64,000 bases of DNA from Ctenosaura bakeri (GCA_948474755.1 CAOLHI010001043.1:248001-312000), one strand, 5' to 3'. Shown: positions 1-10,077, counted from the stretch's first letter. Notes: generated by a model not told the origin, from the letters alone. Made by a program: numbers and translations.

Positions 1-220
1 AGAAAATAGCAAAGACTTGGGATGACTACTGAAGAAAGTCAAGGAGAAAGTGCAAAGGCAGGTTTACAGGTGAACATTACGAAAACAAAAATAATGACCA
101 GAGATCATTTACATAATTTTAAAGCAGACAGTGAAGATAGTGATACCTTGAAAGATTTCTTATACCTTGTCTCAGCTGATAATCAAAATGGGGGTTGGAG
201 TCAAGAAATCACAAGACTAG

Positions 221-336
221 GGCCATTTCCAGACTAGACTGTTATAGCACTATTATTCCACTTGCAACATCCTATGGAATCCTGGGGTGTTGCAAGTGGA
301 ATAACAGCACTATAACAGTCTAGTGCGGAAATGGCC
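221..336. mobile_element. GGCC-family fold-back MITE, 116 bp, TSD TAG
   Basis: The two halves are inverted copies of each other. Ends are GGCCATTTCC and GGAAATGGCC, and TAG flanks both sides (218-220, 337-339). It is the shortest copy of the family here and interrupts the Bov-B frame. It has no coding capacity, so it depends on a transposase encoded elsewhere. Confidence 0.85.
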
Positions 337-589
337 TAGAAAGACTGCCTTGAAAGGGCAGCTGTGAAGGAACTAGACGAGTTCCTCAAGTGTGAAAATA
401 TGCCTTTGAATACCTAAGTCAGGACTGTCCATGCCATTGCATTTCCAATTTCTATGTATGGTTGTTGAAAGCTGGATGGTGAAGAAAGCTGATCAGAAAA
501 GAACTCATTTGAAACTTGACACTGGAGGAGAGCTTTGTGGATACTCTGGCCTGTCAAAAAGACAAATAAATGGGCCCTATGGGTTCAAG

Positions 590-826
590 GGGAGCCAGCA
601 TGGGGTAGCGATTTGAGCATTGAACTATGACTTTGGAGACTTGGGTTCAAATCCCAACTTGTCCATGGAAACCCACTCTGTGACTCTGAGCAAGTCACAC
701 TGTCTCAGCCTCAGAGGAAGGAAAGGCAAATCCCCTCTGAAGAAATCTTGTGGGGAAAAAACTTTAATAGGCTCACTTTAAGTTCACCATTAGTCAGAAA
801 TGACTTGAAGGTACACATTTACAACA
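590..826 (+). mobile_element. Sauria SINE inserted in Bov-B
   Basis: It has a tRNA-like head (GAGCCAGCATGGGGTAGCG, with a B-box-like GGTTCAAATCC), a central part with GAGCAAGTCACACTGTCTCA, and a Bov-B-type tail (AGTCAGAAATGACTTGAAGG). An 11-bp direct repeat ATGGGTTCAAG flanks it (579-589, 827-837), which fits target-primed retrotransposition. The host is a Bov-B LINE, the family that supplies the mobilising machinery. Confidence 0.9.
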
Positions 827-1110
827 ATGGGTTCAAGCTTGAACTCCCCCTGGAAGCCAAGATGACTAAACTGAGACTGTTGTACTCTGGACATATCATG
901 AGAAGATATGACTCACTAGAAGAGATAATGGTGCTTGGAGAGGTAGAAGGCAATAGGAAAAACAGAAGACTCCATTACAGCTGGATAGACTCAATCCAGA
1001 AATCCATGGCCCTGAGTTTGCAAGACCTGAACAGGGTGGTTGATAACTGAGGTCTCTCATTCAGAGGGTCCACATAAGTTGACTTGATGGCAGTCAACGA
1101 CAACAGATTA

Positions 1111-1650
1111 GCATACATATAAATCTTTCCAAGGAAACCCTCTGATAGGGTCACCATAAGTCAATCTGAAGGCACAGAACACTAGGAAACTGCTTAACTT
1201 GCACCGTTCATTGACCCATAGACAACTACCATTGCCAGACTGGCTACGCAAGGCAGTTGTGATGCCACCTTGAGAGGTTTTGATCACATGCACATTCTTC
1301 TTCACTGCCACATTGATGTGAGTGTACTGCTTCCAGCAGCATCTGTAACAGTGATAAACACACAGTTCACCATCCACACCATGCTGTGGACAAGATGTGC
1401 ACCATCTATTGTCTGACAACCATCACAACTCAGAGCAGGCAAGATCACCGACTGATTCTGAGCCATGCAGTTCTGCTGTCCAAGGCAATTCAGTGTAAAG
1501 CTGTTCATCATCTATCATTTCCTGCTGATTTACAAGGGCTCCGTATAATTGTTCTCTTACTGGCAAAGCTAGGAAAGCTAACTTTCCCAAGCTCAGCTAA
1601 CTAGATATTACAAAGAGAGTGATGTGTCTTTTCTTTCTCCACCTCTTTTG
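1111..1650. repeat. Unidentified long repeat or duplicated unit, copy 1
   Basis: It begins with a Sauria/Bov-B-like tail (1115-1180) and continues with about 460 bp that match 12082-12905 over their whole length, with moderate divergence. Shared landmarks include ATTCTGAGCCATG, TTTCCTGCTGA and TTACAAAGG or a close variant. I do not recognise the 460-bp part. Short open frames exist on both strands but are not preserved between the copies. Confidence 0.6.
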
Positions 1651-2255
1651 AAAAACCCAAAACAAGCAGATAGTCTTGGGGATGAGATAGAGGAAAACAG
1701 AGCCCCCTTAACCCTTCTTCCTCTTTTGCCATTTTGCAGCTCTAAATCACACTCACAATTCTGTTCTTCCCCTTCCATTAGAAGGGAAATGGGAACTTCT
1801 TTCTTTCTTCTTTTCCCAGCAGGAAGGAAAGCTGCTTAGGAGAGGTTGCAGATCTGAATGCACAAATGCCAGTGAGGGAGTGGGTTAAGTTGCCTCTCTC
1901 CTTCTCCTCCCCCATATACTATTCTGCTTTTCCTTTCTTGAATGCCACCTCCAAGGCAGTTTTTCCTGCAGGGGAAAAAAATGAAATTAAAATAACATCA
2001 CCAGGAGGGATCCAGGGAGGGAGGGAGGTTGGGAGGGGTTGAGCTTCATGTCAGATCATGTTTGGTACTTCAACATTGCAACATATAGTTTCTAGTTACA
2101 AGACTGGTAGAAATAGTGAATCACATCTTTTTTTTTTTCCTGGCTCAGTGACTCATAAAACATGGACTGGTGCTCCAAATGAAAAAATTTCCTGTCCCTC
2201 TGTGGGTAGTCTAAAACAACCTTCTCCAATCTGTTCCCTTCCAGGAATTTTAGAC
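1651..2255. other. Unassigned stretch, pyrimidine-rich then purine-rich
   Basis: No recognisable gene or repeat. It contains C/T-rich runs around 1700-1950 and a G-rich run at 2014-2038. Confidence 0.4.
2014..2038 (+). other. G-quadruplex-like motif
   Basis: Five closely spaced runs of three or more G in 25 bases (GGGAGGGAGGGAGG, then TTGGGAGGGG). The motif fits the G3 quadruplex pattern; no function is implied by sequence alone. Confidence 0.5.
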
Positions 2256-3062
2256 CAGGGCTACTCAAAGTGATGATCTGCGGACCAGTGCTGGTCCCCA
2301 GCCTTCTGCTGCTACTCCATGGAGATCTTCGAAGAAAGAAAGAACAGTTGTAGCCAATGAGCACTAACATAATATCATGCCCTGACATGTTAGGGAGAAA
2401 ATGTCAGTCTGCCACATCAGACAACTTCAGTAGCCCTGTTCTAAACAAGTGCTTCTCACACTGTCTGATTTGGAAGACCAGTAACAACAGTCAGCCCTCC
2501 GCATTTACAGGTTTCTCTTTCACAGATTTGATTATTTGCAAGTTTCTCCAAACTCCCTGTTCCTGTCATCTCAGATGCCTCTTTTCTGGGGAAACCGTCC
2601 CTCTTGGCAGTTTTGATCAGTCTGAGCAATCCTTTAAAAACCCATCTCTGCTCCTCCTCTTCCTCCACCACCAGTATCACAATCCCTCTCACAACGCTCC
2701 TCCATATCCAAAGAAAGAGATGGGAGAGAGAAAGAATAAGGCCACCACGCCAACCCACCTCTTCCCCTCTCCTTTCCCTGACTTTTGGACCCTGGGTTCT
2801 CACTCTTCCGACCATGCCTCGGCCCCCTTCCTCCCCCATTTTGATATTTATGATTTTTCTACTTTTGTGAGGGTCCTGCACCCCTAACCCTGGTGAATGT
2901 GGAGGGCTGGCCACATTTGTCTCCAATGCGCCAGGGACCAGCACTGTATTTGTGCCTATTAGTTTCAACCATTTCTTTCTTTTCTGGCAATTTACCAGGG
3001 ACCAGCAGCAAATTGCTCAAGGACTGGCACCAATTCAGGGTCTATCGTTTTGAATAGCACTG
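2256..3062. mobile_element. hAT-like MITE, host of nested insertions
   Basis: The left end is CAGGGCTACTCAAAGTGAT and the right end, read inverted, is CAGTGCTATTCAAAACGAT, so the termini are inverted repeats with a hAT-like CAG start. Direct repeats at the flanks are poor (4 of 8), so age or a wrong boundary is possible. Inside, from about 2442, lies a second repeat resembling 43651-43730, and inside that the Tigger-like MITE. Confidence 0.55.
2487..2914. mobile_element. Tigger-like (pogo/Tc1-mariner) MITE, copy 1
   Basis: The left end ACAGTCAGCCCTCCGCATTT and right end GTGGAGGGCTGG are the inverted ends typical of Tigger-type MITEs. The interior is collinear with 9655-10077 (shared CTTTAAAAACC, TTTTGATATTTA or TTTGCAATTTTTC). 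The open frames spanning it are not conserved between the two copies and are not genes. Confidence 0.8.
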
Positions 3063-4291
3063 ATCTGAACTAGCATTTGTTGTGTTCCTAATCATTGGTC
3101 ATGCTGGCTGGAACTGACAGGAGCTGAAATCGAATGAATCTGGAAGGATGGTGTAAAAATGATTGGGAAAGGGGTTCAGTTTATTTCCAAGGTATTGAAA
3201 TACCCTCTGTTTGTTATGCCACTGCTGTAGCATGTTAAAATATGGCATACATCAACTCCAATATAAAAATTAGAACCGATTCCCTTAGGTTTTATTAAAT
3301 AGCTTGCTACTTAGGACAAGCAATTAAATCTACACATAAAATTAATAGCAGGAAATGGATTAGTTAATAACTCCCAAAGGAATTACTGCAAACATCAGCC
3401 CCTCAGATGGTTTTAATCCCCTCTGGTCATAACCTATTGGCATGTAATTAATGATCTCTCCAAAATCCTGTTTGGTAATAAGCTATTTAGGTCCAGAATA
3501 AGTTGTTAACAGGGAAGTCAAACACTGTTAAGTTCATTTCCCACCACAGGGCTTATGTGAGCAGATAGGCTGAAGAAATACACAAACAGGTTGCTGTTGT
3601 GTCTATACAGTATATTTTAACTATAAAATATGTTTCAGAAATTAAGAGCAGGGACACAAATGACTTATCCAGAAGTAGAGTTGTGCTGCATGCTGTTCCA
3701 TTAAGAATATTCCAGGCCAGGTTGTTTGACCATGTAGTCTATTTAGGGTTCAGCAGCTTAGATAGCTCACTTAAAGTTAAGGCTATAACCTGACATGGAT
3801 TCACCATCCCACTGAGATAAAGTCACTGTGACTGAAGCTTCAACCTGAGACATTCTGTATGCAAAGCCCATGGTCTGTGCTTTGTCTAGTTTTTATCATA
3901 CATGCCAATCAAGTGACCTTTTGAAGGTTTGGAAGAAAAAAAAAACTTTGGCCAAAATTTTGCATTAGGAGATGTATTGTAAAGTTCCACCATGGCAAAA
4001 CTATGATAAACCTCCCCTATCTCGTCCTGTGGAACACATCTTCCTCTTACACCCACCTACAGCTGGTAGAGAATGGGAGATGGCAAGGAAACATCTGGCT
4101 ATGTGACAATGATGATGTCATTGGCCAGGACCTTCAGAGAACCCCTGAGAAATCCCAAGTGATGCCTTCATGGTTGTGTATCTCTCTATCATTACATAGC
4201 CAGATGTTTCTCAGCCATCCCTTGCTTTTCACTGGCTACTATATGGCCATGTAAGTAGGAAGATGGCAAAAAGAGGTAGGTTTTAAGATGA
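3063..4291. other. Mostly single-copy-looking stretch
   Basis: About 3280-3545 is AT-rich, has no repeat hallmarks and contains several homeodomain-type TAAT cores, such as GTAATTAATGAT near 3445; it could be conserved non-coding DNA. About 3795-3890 resembles the decayed end of an inverted tRNA-like SINE (ATTCTGTATGCAAAGCCCATG). Nothing else recognised. Confidence 0.4.
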
Positions 4292-4425
4292 TAAGCTGAA
4301 GACAAAGGAGGAAAGTAGGAGGAGGAGAGAGAAACTTGGACAGTTTAAAAGCAAATGAAAAAGTGGGACAACAGGGGGTTAATTGGGACACTCTCTGGCA
4401 AATTGAGACAGTTGGAGAGTATGAA
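4292..4425 (+). repeat. TACCCTCC-family MITE, 3' fragment
   Basis: Matches the right third of the 22974-23351 element (AAAGTGGGACAACAG, then GACAGTTGGAGAGTATGA). The left part is absent. Confidence 0.65.
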
Positions 4426-5689
4426 GTAGAGCAATTATTGATCTGGATCCAAACTTTGCCATATTTAGAACACATTGATTTCAGAATTTATATTACTGAA
4501 TTAATTAATGTTATATTCAGCCTCTCTCCCAGCATGAAACCCAAAACAGTTTATAACACAGATTAAAATTGAGGAGAAAGTTATTCCAACGCTTAATTTC
4601 CATTTCCAGCCAAGAGAACTGTGATGCAAGACTGAAGCTTTTCGTGCTATCTAATCCTTTGCCAACCTGTTAATGATTTGAGTCACTCTGAATCTTTTTA
4701 GAAGGTATATCTAAACAAAGCACACAATTTTTTTCCTGTGTATATGTATTGGATAGGACCATCTGGATACTTTCATACATCATTTGTTAACAACTCAGTC
4801 CAGCCAATTTACCACAAATATAAATATGGTCTCTCTCTCTCTCTCTCTCTTCAAGTCAGTCTCATAGCCACGAGTGGATTGTTAGTGATCAGGGTTATTT
4901 CCTGCTAAAGGAAATGAGTTAATATATTATTGATGGCTTGAGAAATCAGAAGACAAATCATTAACTCACTCGCTGAAGTCTGTTTTTGTAAATCTGGCAA
5001 GGATGTGAGAAGCAGAGAACACAATGCGTGTACATAGCAACTAATATTGTCTGAAATGCAAAAAATGTTTCACAATTAAAGAATTAAAGATGTCTTGGGG
5101 AGAGATGCAGTGATAGTGTTAAGCAATTTTCAATGATCCAAAGTCTCCTCATCTTTCATCCACCTATTCTAATCCATCTGAGATGATCCTTCAACCTATC
5201 TTAATGTCTCTGACAGATCTCTCCACATCTTCACTTTTGGTATAGATAGATGTGTAAGGCTTGGATCCAAACATTGACGGTTGTCTTATGGTTGCTTTTT
5301 GTTCCTGCTGCAATTCATAAGGGCTTGTCTTTTTTGGCTTTGGCTGGCACTCTATTTTGCGGGTTAGATGCTATGGCGATTGCTTATCTCCAGACCCTTA
5401 CTAGCAATTCTGCATCCAGAATTGCCACTTCCATTAGAGATCAGTTTTATCTGTCTGACATGCCATTTTGCTCTGACTGTATCCTCTCACAAATTCTTCC
5501 AAAAAATAAAATAAAATATGAAACTAGCTTTGTTCCATGTTAGTTTAGCACTTTAAAAAGTTTCCCTAACTTCAAGGGAGTTTGTCCAATATAACTGCAG
5601 CTTGTTTCACAAGGTATTGGTGTCTATACTCCTTTATCAAAATTGCTAGCTTCTGTGCACATGTACTCTCCTTCAAGTTAGGGTTGCAT
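4426..5689. other. Unassigned stretch with a 97-codon open frame
   Basis: Contains a (CT)10 microsatellite at 4831-4850. An open frame at 5250-5543 encodes 97 residues with a hydrophobic N-terminal half (VVLWLLFVPAA) and a Cys-containing end; I recognise no family, and no splice sites or neighbours support a gene. It may be a remnant of an unrecognised retroelement. Confidence 0.3.
4831..4850 (+). repeat. (CT)10 microsatellite
   Basis: Ten uninterrupted CT units. Confidence 0.95.
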
Positions 5690-5940
5690 AGTGTTCTTTA
5701 TTACAAGAGATGTTCCTTATTGAAAGGCCAGAAAGCCTGTCGCATATAGGGTTGTCCCATATTTGAGGACTGGAAAGCTTTTCTTTTTATGAAGACTGAA
5801 TAAGATGCCAAAAAAACAAACAAAAAAACAAAAAAATCACCAACTTGCCAACTTGTGTTTTTCAGTATGGGCCTTTTATAAAGACAGAAATGTGTGTTCC
5901 TTGTAATTTATTAATGTTGACAATATGTTAATTTTGCAGA
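5690..5940. repeat. Unnamed interspersed repeat, paralogue of the 40.3/41.3 kb locus
   Basis: Collinear with 40262-40376 joined to 41283-41440 (shared CATATTTGAGG or CCTATTTGAGG, TGGAAAG, GACTGAA.AAG.TGCC, and AAAG.CAGAA.TGTGTG). It has no solo LTR, so it shows the empty site. It also holds an A-rich (AAAC) run near 5809-5836. Confidence 0.6.
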
Positions 5941-6042
5941 GAAATACATGGGTAGTTTAACTGAAACCAATAATTTCAAACTTCAGCTACTTTCTGATTG
6001 TCAGTCTGGCATGTCTTGAACTTTGACGATCTGGACACTTTG

Positions 6043-6242
6043 GGCCTTTCTGCCTTATCTTGTTATAGTGCTATTGTTCCACTTTCAACATCCTGTGGAA
6101 TCTTGGAGTTTGCAATTTAGATAAAGGCATTTAGAATTCTCAACCAGAGAGTTCTTTGGCCTCAGTAAACTATAAACCTCAGAATTTCACAGGATGTTAA
6201 AAGTGGAATAATAGCACTATAACGGTGTAGTGCAGAAAGGCC
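6043..6242. mobile_element. GGCC-family fold-back MITE, about 200 bp, decayed
   Basis: Left end GGCCTTTCTGCC and right end GCAGAAAGGCC are inverted, and the interior arms (CACTTTCAACATCCTGTGG and its complement) fold back. The 3-bp flanks differ (TTG, CTC), so the copy is old or its ends have drifted. Confidence 0.75.
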
Positions 6243-6669
6243 CTCTGAGTTAAAAAAAGGTGTGCATTCTCCCTTGATGTAGCTTTTTTCCGCCTTCAGA
6301 ATTCCTCAGAACCCACTCTGGAATCTGTTAAGAGCATTAATAATAACTTAAATAATATTTAGATAGATGTTGATAGAAATAATGTTTAAAAAGTATTTTG
6401 CACATCTGCAAAAACAAACTCCAGAGCAGGTTACAAATATATTTTTTTTATGCTGACAGTAATGGCCTTCCTCTTTCCTCCTCTTTGTCAGGATTAATCA
6501 AGGCTTAGAAAGTGCATTGATACTACATCTGGCTAACATTTACAGAAAAACCATAATCTGAAGCCCTGATTTGAAGTTAGTTCACAAGCCACAGAGACAA
6601 GAGAATACATATAGTCTTAACCATGTTCAAAATCCACTCACAAGTCTAATTCCACAAAAAGTAGAACGA
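6243..6669. other. Unassigned AT-rich stretch
   Basis: No gene, RNA or repeat hallmark recognised. Confidence 0.4.
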
Positions 6670-6972
6670 TTTATCAGGGACAGTCCCAACTAATCCTCTG
6701 TTGTCCTACTTTTGCAGTTGCTTTTAAAATGCTTCAGTTTTATTCTCTTTTTCCCACTTTCTCCTTGTGTCCTCAGATTTCTTCAGTTTCTGCAAACTTA
6801 GTTCAAAGTGCAAAAGTAGCTTGCAGTCAACTCAGCAGGAGGAAGAGGGGAGAAGGGAGCAGAATCTTGCCCTTCTCAGAATCTTGTCCTCTCCTAGCTT
6901 GTGTGTTCTTCCTCATTAATAACCTTTGCCATCTTGACTACACTCTGATGCTGCTTGGCCACACATGTCCTA
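6670..6972 (-). repeat. TACCCTCC-family MITE, cut by a hairpin MITE
   Basis: Reads as the reverse of 22974-23351 (GGACAGTCCCAACTAATCC at the left, CCTCATTAATAACCTTTGCC near the end). The remaining end is missing beyond the inserted element at 6973-7349. Confidence 0.7.
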
Positions 6973-7349
6973 GGCCCTTTTCGCATCTTACCTTCTCCCG
7001 CGATGGGGGAGGCCATCTTGCGCGAGAAGGCTCTTTTGCGACGCTGCTGCTTCCCCCTCCTTCCTTCCGCAGGGCACTGTGGGAGCTGTAGGCTCCGCGG
7101 GGAAAGGAAGCGCTTCCCGGCCAGCTCGCCGACGCACCGCACGGAGGTAAGTGCGCGAGCGCGGCATGAGCATTGTGCGAGCACAGGCTATTTTCAGCTT
7201 CAAGTCGAAAATAAAAAAATATGCCCCTGCCCCGCTCCAGCCTCGTAAGCACCGCACAAATGGGAGTGCATCGTGTGCAGCAGTGCTCCCATTTGCGCGG
7301 TGCTCAAGTGATCCTCGCGCAAAAAAAAAAAACACGTGCGAAAAGGGCC
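6973..7349. mobile_element. CpG-rich hairpin MITE, 377 bp, TSD CTA
   Basis: Termini GGCCCTTTTCGCA and TGCGAAAAGGGCC are perfect inverted repeats, flanked by CTA on both sides (6970-6972, 7350-7352). The interior is rich in CG and holds a large hairpin at 7249-7313 with arms of about 20 nt. The short open frames on both strands are by-products of GC content. No transposase. Confidence 0.85.
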
Positions 7350-7352
7350 CTA

Positions 7353-7415
7353 ATCATAGAATCATGGAATTAGAGAGTTGGAAGACACCACAAGGGCCAT
7401 CAAGTCCAACTTTGG
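7353..7415 (-). repeat. CR1 LINE 3' end fragment
   Basis: ATCATAGAATCATGGAATTA followed by GAGTTGGAAGACACC and AAGTCCAAC is the reverse of the CR1 3' tail. Confidence 0.75.
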
Positions 7416-8936
7416 AAGGCATGTATCAGAGCCACTGTACTTGGGTATTTATGTACCTCGTTTGTGCTATATCCAGTTAGTTCAGAGTTGGGCCTTGAAA
7501 CATTTCTTTTTGAGGGGGCTTTTAAAAGTCCAAACAGTAACTTTTCAGAGTTTGGAGTTTTGATATTTTTAATGCTTGCAACAACTCTGTGAGGTGGAGT
7601 TGGAGAAGAGAGAGAAAGAGATTGGCCCAGCTACTGTGTTAGCTTCGTGATTCTTGACCAGAGCCCTTGTGAATGTGATACATTTATTTCTTATCATTTG
7701 TGGAATCAGTGGAGCAGGTTTTTGACCTGGTCTCCAGCCAATCAAGCCAACTGTAATCCCTTTTCTGCATTATAACAGTGATGCTTTTCTTTCTTTTAGA
7801 TAACCTTGAACGATATTTCAGTTAATTTAGGTATGAAAATTTCCGTATCCTAACACCACATGCTGATTTCTTTTTTTCTTTTTTCTTTTTAAGGAACAAA
7901 CCAACTTCTAGGGATTAGGAGAAGGTACGAGGAATTGTTTAGCAAACTTTTCCCCTTTGATTGAAGGCCTACTCCTTTTTATAATTTTCTCAAACCCTCA
8001 ATAGGACATCTTTCCCAGAATGAACATGTACAGAATCCAGTGGAAGAAGCCCTCTTTATTTGTCACTAGAAAATGCAATTAACTTTTAAGGTCAGACAAT
8101 GCCTTCCCCTGTAATCAGACAGTTTCAGACTCTCTGTACAAAGCCAGAACAGGTGGTTCTTTCATTCATGCTGTCCGTCTACCTGGCAGAGGCCCAAATA
8201 GTTTTCTTTTAAGCCTGTACTGTGTATGACGCATGGGCACATGCCTGCCTCAGGGTAGTCCCAAAGCTGGCTCGTCACTAAGTCCAATGTCATTTTGTTT
8301 TGTTTCTCTTGAACACCGATGCAAACAGTTGCTTTGCAGTTCTTAACTGGGTAATCACTTGCATTTTTATGCCACAACAGCTCTTGCACAGAATCAGAAC
8401 AACCTGAGTGTTTGTATCACATATATCATACCTTCAAAATAATTTTTTGGCATAGGCCAGTAAAGTAGGAATTATTATCCCTGTGTGGTGAGACAACAAC
8501 AATTTTCTTAAGGCCAGAAAAGCGACATTTTCTTCATTAAAAACAAAAAGAAAGAAAGAAAGCTAAAGTTAAGAGATCAAGAGGCCTCCACTACAGTTAG
8601 TTTAAAAAGGTTAAATCCTGAGAACCTAACTCAATTTTTTTTTAATAAAGAGTCTCTTTCATACTACACAATTATAGCAGTTTGATACCATTGTAACTAC
8701 CATGGCTCCATGTTATAGAGTCTTTGGATTTGTAGTTTCATGAAGTATTGAGAATTCTCTGTCACAGTTCTCTTGAATAGTTGGAGTTGGAGTTGGAATT
8801 AAAGCAAATAAAAACAGTAAGATTAATGCTAGTAGAGTTCCACTGGTACTGGAATAAGGGACAGGGCATGTATTTTCTCTGATCCTCCCTGTCCAATGCA
8901 GCTTGCAAAATACTATCCAACTGTCTTGATTTGGCA
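7416..8936. other. Mostly unassigned; one MITE arm
   Basis: Around 8651-8770 lies a single arm of a fold-back element related to 33980-34194 (TCTTTCATACTACACAATTA). About 8040-8400 has no repeat hallmark and looks single-copy. No gene seen. Confidence 0.4.
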
Positions 8937-9466
8937 GGGATGCTCCAAACTAGTCTTTGGTCATTCCACTTCTTCAGCACCTTTTAAAATGTCCCAGTTT
9001 CTCTCTCCCCCTCACTTCCCCTCATTGTCCTCAGCTTATCTCAACTGTTGCAACTAAGGCCATTTCCGCACTAGACTGTTATAGTGCTGTTATTCCACTT
9101 TCAACATCCTATGGAATCCTGGGGTTTGCAGTTTAGGGAGGGGCCTCAAAGGTCCCTCCCTAAACTGCAACCCCAGGATTCCATAGGATGTTCAAAGTGG
9201 AATAATAGCACCAAAACAGTCTAGTGAGGAATGGCCTAAGTTAAAGGTGAGAATGTAGTTTGCATTCAACTAACTGATTGGGGAAGAGAGGAGGGGCAGA
9301 ATCTTGTCCTTCCTAGTAGACTCAGGCAAAAGCAAGCCGCTGCTGCACCTCCTACCTTGTGTGTTCTTCCTAGTAATAACATTTGCTATCTTGCTCTGAT
9401 ATTGCTTGGCCTCATGCTCCCTCTTTTTATCAGTGAATTGCTGGAGGGTATGGTTGCAGCACAACT
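8937..9466 (-). repeat. TACCCTCC-family MITE, hosting a fold-back MITE
   Basis: The reverse of the 22974-23351 family: AAAATGTCCCAGTTTCTCTC at left and GAATTGCTGGAGGGTATGG at right. The GGCC fold-back at 9058-9236 sits inside it at a duplicated TAA. Confidence 0.75.
9058..9236. mobile_element. GGCC-family fold-back MITE, 179 bp, TSD TAA
   Basis: Ends GGCCATTTCCGCACTAG and CTAGTGAGGAATGGCC, flanked by TAA at 9055-9057 and 9237-9239. It is almost a full palindrome around a short GGGAGGGGCCTC centre. Same size class as 31389-31568 and 39518-39697. Confidence 0.88.
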
Positions 9467-9654
9467 TTCCAAGCTGTTCCAAAGTGGTGTTCAAAGTGAC
9501 ATAAGGAAAGGGAAACTGGAGAAATCTGCCATCTTGTCCTTTTCCTCCAATGGAAAGCCTTCATTGGATTCCAGTTCTTTCTGCAAACAGAAAGAGCCCT
9601 TTGGTAGTCAAAGCAGTAAGGCTGGATTCAGCATGGTTATGTTTTTCTGTAAAC

Positions 9655-10077
9655 AGTTGACCCTCCATATTTGCAGATTTTACATTCTTGAATTGGAATG
9701 TTTGTGAGTTTCTTCAACCCCTGCCTCCTCATCTCAGGTGCTCCTGTTCCTGGAGAACCTTCCCTCTCTGTGGCTCCAATCAGGCCATGCAGCCCTTTAA
9801 AAACCTGCCTCTGGTCCTCCTCCTTCTCCACCAGCTAAGGATGGATTGTAATCCAATTTCTCAGCACCACAGACCCTGCCCAAAGGTTGCCACATGCCCA
9901 AGGAAGGAAATGGGCATGAGAGAAGCAGCATAGGGTCACATACCCACCCACTCCTCTTCTCTTCCTGACCAGGTTTGCTCCCTTCCCACAAACACACAGA
10001 CATTTTGATATTTGCAATTTTTCCACTTTTGCAGGAGCCCTGCGTCCCTAATTGTAGTGAACGTGGAGGGCTGACTG
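9655..10077. mobile_element. Tigger-like MITE, copy 2
   Basis: CAGTTGACCCTCCATATTTG at left, GTGGAGGGCTGACTG at right, then TA. Collinear with 2487-2914. No transposase. Confidence 0.82.

Larger units (their letters stand above)
1..1106 (+). pseudogene. Bov-B (RTE-clade) LINE, 3' part of ORF2 plus 3' UTR, interrupted
   Basis: The conceptual translation from 22 onward (ESAKAGLQVNITKTKIMT) and from 838 to the stop at 1048-1050 (MTKLRLLYSGHIMRR, then WIDSIQKSMALSLQDL) matches the C-terminal reverse-transcriptase region I know from Bov-B LINEs. The 3' UTR at 1051-1106 ends in a tail (CATAAGTTGACTTGATGGCA) like that of Bov-B and of Sauria SINEs. The catalytic part is outside the window on the left. 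The copy is dead: it has in-frame stops between 340 and 578, a fold-back MITE at 221-336 and a Sauria SINE at 590-826. Bov-B is a retrotransposon spread widely in squamates. Identity is confident; the exact 5' limit is not visible. Confidence 0.85.

Noticed and set aside
590..660. tRNA gene
   Set aside because: The tRNA-like A and B boxes are those of SINE heads; no cloverleaf with a proper acceptor stem, and the same head recurs with SINE bodies across the window.
2357..2968. Open frames of 170-176 codons on both strands
   Set aside because: They lie across the Tigger-like MITE and its host repeat and are not kept in the second copy at 9655-10077.
4831..4850. CRISPR array or other spaced direct repeats
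   Set aside because: Only microsatellites and interspersed repeats occur; no regularly spaced identical repeats with unique spacers.
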